Shown piece by piece: positions 58,043 through 64,000 of a stretch of 64,000 nt of DNA. Origin of the DNA: Desmodesmus armatus. Taxonomy: Eukaryota; Chlorophyta; Chlorophyceae; Sphaeropleales; Scenedesmaceae. Location: assembly GCA_007449985.2 (NCBI GenBank), contig VIIQ02000667.1, positions 1 to 64,000 on the forward strand. Reading direction: 5' to 3'. Position numbers and translations under genes: made by a program. The notes beneath the pieces are model-generated. The model was not told where the DNA came from. It made no database searches and saw only the letters and a list, made by a program, of their open reading frames with translations. Numbering within the stretch: the stretch's first letter is position 1; each line of letters opens with the position of its first letter.

Positions 58043-59867
58043 GGCGAGCAGACAGTGGCATGCGAAAGAAAAAGCCCGGAGCCACGCTCTCACAACCTCA
58101 TAACGTGCTTACATTGCAACGTGACGATACTGTGGAAGTGAGAGGGATTCCGTTTCACTCTCCTGTTATGCAACAACTGTCATGAGTCATGACAGGCACC
58201 CTTGTGGAGTGTGATGGTGAGGCTGGACGAATTCCCATTGATTTGCAGGACACAGCTTGGTCAGTAAGGTTACAAACTTGTCTTTCCTGTTTTGATGCTG
58301 GCCAATGTGCTGCCAACGGGGAAAGGGGGGTGTGCAGCTTATTGCGCTGCAACAGGAGGATCACCATCCTGTGGTTTGGGACATGAAGACAAGGCAGGTC
58401 AGGCTAATCTGGAGCCTGCATGTGCAACAGAATATGGCAGATTGGTACAGCCGCAGATGAGCAGCAGGTGACTCTTGCCGGGCTGCTGGGAGGCTTGTGG
58501 GTGAATACAGGAGGCTTGTAGTGAGAGAAGACAGGTGGGCATGACAGGCACGGGAGCGCGTCGGTGTGTCATCATGATGGAGCAAGCTGTCTGCAAGGAG
58601 TGTATATTCTGGTCAAGTCATTGATCATCTGCATGGGATTGGCAATGCTGTGTGTCCAAGTCACCTACCAAGTGTGCTGAAGCAACGCGGCACCGTTGGT
58701 GAACGCTCCGTGTCCATTTCCATGCTCTGATAAACTGGCACCCCTGCACCACAACGTCTGCGACATACTTCACCCGCTCTGCTGCTTCTGATGAACTCAC
58801 AGGTGACGTGAGCCAGGGATGAATTGCCCACGCCACACCACGCCAGTTCTTGCCACACTGACCAGCACTGATTACAGGATGCTCAACGGCTGCTGCCCCC
58901 TTGTGCTGACACCTGCAGCTTACCCGTGCTATGGGCAGCTGAACAGCGGTTTTTGTGAGTTTTTTCCTTGGTTTTTTTGAATAGCGGTGTTGCCAGCAGC
59001 GTTGGGGTCACAGCTGCGCTGCCTGGTGCTGTAGAGTGGCAGTCTAGCAGCAGCAAGGCGGCAGCAGCAGAGGTGGCAGCGGCAGCCCTTCCCTGCATTT
59101 GCCCAGCTGCCTGTAGACCTGCTAGAGCAGAGGATGTGATTCAAGTGCAGCCTGCACTGCCCCTGAGCGGCAGCAGCACCAACCTCCACCAGCAGCAGCT
59201 GCTGGGGGGCTGAAGCGCTTCGTCACAGCAGGTGATCAGTGAATCGCAGGTGGTCAGCTTTACCCAGCAGGGCGTGGCGTAGGTTGGCTGTGCCGCAGTG
59301 TTTACAAACATCTCAGGGTGCTGTTTCAGCAGGGGGCATGGCTGCTGTGTGATACCAGCCAGCCAGGTGGGTTTGTGGCGGGAAACAGCTGTGCGTAGCC
59401 ACAGTTTGTCACCCTGGGTTTGGCAGGGTGCTGCAGGTCAGGAAGCTGAAGATTAGGCTCCAGTGCATTGCACTGGGGCAACCCTTGGTTTACAACACAT
59501 ACAGCAGGTCATCAGAGGGCACAGACGGGTGCTGGGGGTGACCATGGTCACTGTGGCCACAAGCAGCAGTCATAGCAGTCATAGCAGTTGCGGCTCCTTA
59601 CACCCGAGAGCGGCGTCTGAACAGGTGCACAGAAATGACATAGGTCTCTTGGGTGGCTTGTGGTGCGTGATGGTGAAGCATCAACAGCCAAGCAAATGAC
59701 CAATGCAGCAGCTTTCAAAGTTGCAGTGCCAGCCTGGAAAACAATTCAAAAATAACCACCCCTGCCAGGCACTGCCATCCTCATTACTGAACTATTCATT
59801 ATCTCTGAAATATCCAAACACCTGATCCGTCCACTTAGAGCCAGTCGTCTGTCCAACAGCAGAGCTT

Positions 59868-59901
59868 TTTTTTTAGTTTTTTTTAGTTTTTTTTAGTTTT
59901 T
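59868..59901. repeat. Short T-rich repeat (TTTTTTTTAG)n
   Basis: Three tandem copies of a T8-AG unit. Confidence 0.85.
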
Positions 59902-60017
59902 GACAATTTGACAGCTCCATGGGCCATGGGACCCTCCACCGCCCCACAAAAACCCGCGGGCGATGTGCTGGCTTGGTCAGCACGTGCTGGTGTGCTCCGC
60001 GATGTGCTGGCTTGCTG

Positions 60018-60032
60018 TGTTACATGGTTACA
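60018..60032 (-). terminator. Two minus-strand TGTAA polyadenylation-type motifs
   Basis: TTACA occurs at 60020-60024 and 60028-60032, that is TGTAA on the minus strand, 20-35 bases after the stop of the 60054-61056 gene. TGTAA is the usual poly(A) signal of volvocine and related green algae. Confidence 0.45.
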
Positions 60033-60053
60033 TGGACCATAATGACCTTCACT

Positions 60054-61056
60054 TCAGCTCTTGCGCAACAAAATCAACCTTCCTTTCTTCATGGCCACAG
60101 CAAACTCCACATTTTGGTCACACTGCTTCCAGGCTTGTACAGCCTGGTTGCAGCTAATTTTCCGCACAAAACTTCTCCACTTGGCTTTAGTGAGCACTGT
60201 GACATCATCTGCTGGCACTAAATCTGCAGGTATCAAACGACAGAGCAACTGCTGGCCAACATTCTTGCCGTGCATCACCCGAAACACGTAAGGACTGCCC
60301 TGCCAGTCAACGTCAAACAGTGCCCACACACCAGTCTGCCCATTGCTACCTTCCTCAACGAAGGTGCTACACTCTTCAAACAACTTCATGTTGGTAAAAC
60401 GGCCCCTTCCCTGACGTCCAGCATCCTGCTTAAAAGGTGAATATGACACTGTCTATATCATCAGACAGCCCGTCAGCAGCTGCTGCGGACTCAGATCCTA
60501 TATCATCAGACAGCCCGTCAGCAGCTGCTGCAGACTCAGATCCTAACCCAGATAATGTACGGACCTGCCTATCAGCATCAGGACCTACCCTCAGCACCCA
60601 ACCTGTGCCTTCCTGCCTCATCAACAGGCTATACCATTGTGCATGAACTGCTGCACAATCATTCAATTTCCGACTTAGTCCAGGACAACCCGTCAAGTGA
60701 AGGGTTGAACAGTATTTTGTTGTATACTTGCGCAGTTCAGCACCACGATACACCTCACCATCAAAGCACAACCTGCACGAGGGATTGCTGCATACCGTGT
60801 CAACACACACGGATACACCACGGATGGGCTCAAGGACACCAGGAGATCCCACTGTCAGCTGCAGATCTACACTGCGCGTCTGCTTGCCCGTACTACACAT
60901 AGACTCAGACTGGTAGTTCCGCAACCCCACCCATGTGCTGCCCTGTGCGCGCACACTGCTGCGAGGCACAAACACCTTCATGCCTATACCTCTCTGGACA
61001 CACAAGTGGACAGCAGAGGGATCTGCAAACCTTGAGCAGCTCAGTCGAGTTTGCAA
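60054..61056 (-). CDS. Unrecognised protein gene in two frames (intron or frameshift between)
   Basis: An upstream open frame (60430-61056) contains MKVFVPRSSVRAQGSTWVGL, FDGEVYRGAELRKYTTKYC and a tandem SESAAAADGLSDDIG repeat. A downstream frame ends at 60054 and contains FTNMKLFEECSTFVEEG, TGVWALFDVDWQG, RSFVRKISCNQAVQAWKQ and FAVAMKKGRLILLRKS. The downstream frame has a TAG just upstream, so the two must be linked by splicing (acceptor CTTTTAAGCAG near 60431; a GTCCGT donor near 60557 is possible but weak) or by a lost base. The upstream frame has no ATG until MKVFV. The well-formed, mixed-composition downstream part looks genuinely coding. I recognise no family. It is divergent to the F-box gene. 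Confidence 0.45.
60453..60542 (-). repeat. 45-base tandem repeat coding SESAAAADGLSDDIG twice
   Basis: Two units of 45 bases with one visible mismatch (GCTGCGG versus GCTGCAG). The period is a multiple of three, so it adds 15 residues if translated; it could instead be intronic (see the overlapping gene). Confidence 0.85.
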
Positions 61057-61234
61057 TCGCCAGCATCGCGTTCAATGTAGGTGCTTGACTGTGTCGCCGT
61101 TATGATACACGTGTTGGCTGTGATAGCTGGGGCCGGTCTGTGCCAAAGCAGTAGAACAACAGACATCATGAGGCCGCTCAAGACTAGCCACTCCAGGCAG
61201 CTGCCAGGCTTACCTATGATTTCTTGCCCTACAG

Positions 61235-63039
61235 GAAACCCCTGTCAGCAACTACAACAGCAGCACAGCAGCTCCCAGATCTTCCAGATGCAGCTGTGGC
61301 ATGCATCCTGCAGCACGTGCCGCTGCGCCTCCGTCTTACCCACTGCGCCCTTGTGTGCCGTGCATGGGCAGCAGCTGCAGTGGCGGCCCCAGCAGACGTT
61401 CACTGTTACCTCTCAGACAGCAGCCGATGCATGCAGCTGCAGGACTGGTTGGCAAAACATAGCGGGGTGGTGGAGGGGCTGACGGCCTGGGCCAGCAGCA
61501 GCAAGCCCTCTCAGCTGTGGCTGCCTCTGCCGCTGCCAGTACAGCGACTCACGCACCTGCGCAGCTTGGACCTCAGCAGGGTCAGAGCGCAGTCGTCGCT
61601 GCTGTCGCCAGTGCTGGGTGGGACCACCCTGTGCACCGCACACAGCAGCGGCACCGGTTGTCGCTCCGCGTTCACAGCCACAGGGCCAGGCAGCAGCAGC
61701 AGTGCTGGCCCTGTCCTGTCGCAGCTGCAGGAGCTGCGGCTGTTCGACTGCCAGCTCACTGAGCAGTTGCTGACACAGCTGCTGAGTGCAGCAGCGCTGT
61801 CGAAACTGCAGTGGCAGCATGTGCAGCTCTTCCAGGACAACTGGGAATGGGAGCTTACAGAAGGGCAGCTATATGCCACTTTATGGCAGCAGCTGCACCT
61901 GCTGCCCAAGCTCTCAGAGCTGTACCACTATGAAGGGCGGTTGGCGATAACAGATATCACTCCCCTTGGCCAACTGCAGCAGCTGCAGCGCTTGCACGTG
62001 CGGCGGCTCGGCTACTACTCAGTTGAGTCTGGTCCCAAGGCGCTGCTTGCAGCGCTGCAGCACCTCACCCAGCTGCAGCACGTACAGCTGGACAGATGCC
62101 TCTTGTACAGCGTCCAGCCTGAGCCTGAGGGGCAGGGGGACAGCTACAAGTGCTTCGCGGCCCTGACAGCATCCACCCAGCTCACAGCTCTGGTCCTTCT
62201 AGAGGATTATGAGCCTGTCCCCCAAGCAGCCTTCGAGCACATTTTCCCTGCAGGACGCGTGCTGCCCAACCTCAAGGTGCTGCAGCTTTCCTCACTAGAC
62301 CACAGGCAGTGTGTGGAGGCAGCGCAGGTTGCCATGATTGCAGCCAGCTGCCCTGCACTGCGGGAGCTTTGTCTGTGTGGCGTGATTGCCAAGGGTTTTA
62401 ATGTCGGCTGCTTGTCACAGCTGCCCCCTGGTGTGACCACAGTCTCGGGAGTAGGTTGGTGCCGGCCCCAGAACACATGTTTAGGTGAGTGGGTTGGCCC
62501 AGAAAACCCTTCAACATCATGCATGTTACCTCGTCGCATTGCATATGGTTGCTACTGCAGCAGTAGGTGCTGGCCAGTGCATGCACAGCACCAACTTGCA
62601 ACCAGTGCTGGCAGTTGTGCTGCAATCAGATGCTTACCCTGCAAAAGAACCCAAGGTTCCTGGTGATGAAGGTCGGATGGCTCTTACTGTTGCATCCAGT
62701 AATTTCCTCCGCGCTGCTTCCCTGCCCTTTGCCTCTTGTTGCTGTTTACTGCTGCTGTACAGCAACATCCAGTGGCTGCAGTTCATCATGAAGGGTGCAG
62801 CAGTGCCGCAAGTGGGGCGACACCCAGCTGGTGTAGCTGTTCTTCAGAAGGCAGCAGCTGCAGCAGAGGGGGGGGGGGTCGTTGCTCAGCTCTGGGCACC
62901 AGCCAGATGGGCAGCTGTAGCAGCTGTAGCACGCCATGGGCAGGTGCTGGCAGCGGTTTCAGCAGGAGGATTACTCGCAGGCAGCTGTCAGACGTCCAAG
63001 GTATGGTATCTGGGCACAAGCACTGCTGTTCGCCTGTAG
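61235..63039 (+). CDS. F-box/leucine-rich-repeat-like protein (first exon unresolved)
   Basis: The exon from about 61235 (after CCCTACAG) to 62484 joins 62561-63039 in phase (GTGAGT donor, CTGCAG acceptor; stop TAG). The start has the F-box pattern LPDLPDAAVACILQHVPLRL followed by THCALVCRAWAAA. Next come Leu-rich units such as LTHLRSLDLSRV, LSQLQELRLFDCQLTEQLL, LQQLQRLHVRRLGYY, LTQLQHVQLDRC, LPNLKVLQLSSL and CPALRELCLCGV. F-box proteins link SKP1-type ubiquitin ligases to substrates bound by the repeats; the substrate is unknown. The last exon is Ala-rich (KAAAAAEGGGVVAQLWAP) and has no known domain. There is no ATG in the first open frame before the F-box, so a short upstream exon (a GTAGGT donor near 61077 is one candidate) must supply the start. 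Large algal genomes carry many such genes. Confidence 0.72.
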
Positions 63040-64000
63040 AGTGTGCCTTGACTGCATATGCCAGCGTTGGTTTTGCCATGCAGTACTGCTGCGGCTCTTT
63101 GTGAAGAGGGTCTCAATGCATCACAACCGAAGTGCATGCAACTGGGTCTCAACTGCAGCGATCAACCATGTCGATGATTGACTGTCGCTGCCCGCTGTCC
63201 TGCTCCGCTGTCTGTCTTGATGTTGGTGCTGTTGCAGGCGAGGGTCTAAGGAGCAGCCGCTTGAAGGCTGGCACAGAGGGGCAGAGCAGCAGCAGTGGCA
63301 ACAGCAGCAGTACTGTTGCTTCCGGCTGTGTTTACGGGAGCAAGTACACTGAGTGGTGACTGTGCGGTGCAGTGCCAGATCGAGCTGCCGAGGAGTGCTA
63401 GTTTGATGCATGTTCAAGTTTGGTTGTGCCTGTGGGTTGGCACAGTCCTGTCCTGCGGCACGAGTGCCTGTAGTTGTCTGTTGGGTTGGTTGTGGCGCCT
63501 TGGCTCTTTGTGACAGGTCTGGTCCGTAAGCTTGCCTGGGCATACCCCTGACAGTAGTGGCTGGCGTGAGGACCCATGCAGTCGAGGTGTGGCACAGATT
63601 TGGTGCAGGAGTCTGATTGAGGTTGCACCCAACTGGCAGATCTTGTTCCAAAGCATCCTCAAAGTGAACGTCAGGTGCGGCACAGTAGGGCTCAAAAATT
63701 CCGGCCAAGCACGTTTGAGTATGAAGGCTGCAAATACATGTTGGGCATATCCCCAGGCAGCTGCACGCAGTTGTGAGGGCATCCTGCAAGAGCCCTAGGG
63801 CTCAGGCCTGAGCCCTGCCCTGAGCTGCAGTTCAAAGCTCCAGCCGCCCGGCCCAGGCGGGGGACTCTGCACATATGCCATACAGGCTTCTGCAATGGAT
63901 AGTGACACTCACGGTCTGCATGCTTCAAATGTCCTGCAACCCGCTGGTCAGGGCTGTCTGGGCCCTTTGATTGTGTGAGCCACAGAAAGGAAAAGGCAAG
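63040..64000. other. No gene assigned at window end
   Basis: A plus-strand piece from about 63239 to 63359 (GEGLRSSRLKAGTEGQ, ending KYTEW then TGA) looks like a final exon but cannot be phased to the F-box gene. A 222-codon minus-strand ORF (63121-63789) is Cys/Gln-rich low complexity. Neither is supported. Confidence 0.4.

Larger units (their letters stand above)
58043..60053. other. Intergenic, one possible unrecognised exon
   Basis: No known gene. On the plus strand a 3'-exon-like stretch runs from after a T-rich acceptor (TTTTTTTGAATAG, ending near 58984) to a TGA at 59213. It codes an Ala/Ser-rich end (KAAAAEVAAAALPCICPAAC... QQQLLGG) but no upstream exon could be tied to it. A (TTTTTTTAG)n stretch lies at about 59868-59901. 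Confidence 0.4.

Noticed and set aside
1..64000. tRNA, rRNA, CRISPR arrays and bacterial operon features
   Set aside because: None recognised by eye; the spliced gene structure makes bacterial features unlikely. A covariance-model scan was not possible, so small RNA genes cannot be excluded.

Overview
This is nuclear DNA of a eukaryote with small, intron-rich, Cys/Ala/Gln-codon-heavy genes. Exons are short, introns are mostly 70-400 bases with GTGAGT/GTAAGT donors and CAG acceptors, CAG/CTG triplets are abundant, and an organelle-type RAP-domain protein with helical repeats is present. I infer a chlorophyte green alga (a Scenedesmus/Tetradesmus-like genome is my best guess). The inference rests on gene style and on a few TGTAA polyadenylation-type motifs, not on a marker gene. 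Gene models below were built by hand: joined exons were accepted only where donor, acceptor and reading phase all agreed.

Region 1 (1-19860) is a tandem array with a period near 4.71 kb. Each unit carries a plus-strand ankyrin-repeat segment followed by a minus-strand, two-exon metallothionein gene of 69 residues with 18 cysteines. There are four ankyrin segments and four metallothionein genes. The first ankyrin copy has extra upstream exons; the later three are 5'-truncated and probably pseudogenes carried along with the metallothionein duplication. The spacer between the two genes is TGCA-rich and Cys-rich on both strands.

Region 2 (20029-40141): a secreted GH5 mannanase-like protein over about 12 exons that has lost its catalytic residues; a minus-strand repeat/RAP-domain organelle RNA-binding protein interrupted by one in-frame TAG; a small hydrophilic four-exon 91-residue protein (minus); a poly-Gln/poly-Ala protein of 643 residues (plus); and a MEMO1-family protein (minus) whose first exon I could not find.

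Region 3 (40994-48765): a SnoaL/NTF2-like protein with a 16-base micro-exon, one apparent single-base deletion in a C run, and a last intron holding a 2-kb element with inverted repeats; then a PLAC8-family cysteine-rich membrane protein (plus).

Region 4 (48766-64000): a long gene-poor stretch with a foldback-like element; a minus-strand compact kinesin of about 556 residues whose best first exon begins MGGCC, a lipid-anchor-type N terminus; an unrecognised minus-strand gene with a 15-residue repeat; and a divergent F-box/leucine-rich protein (plus).

The non-array genes show no operon-like link; the functional theme, if any, is the amplified metal-binding locus. Several frame breaks fall in C runs, so long-read homopolymer errors must be considered before calling pseudogenes.
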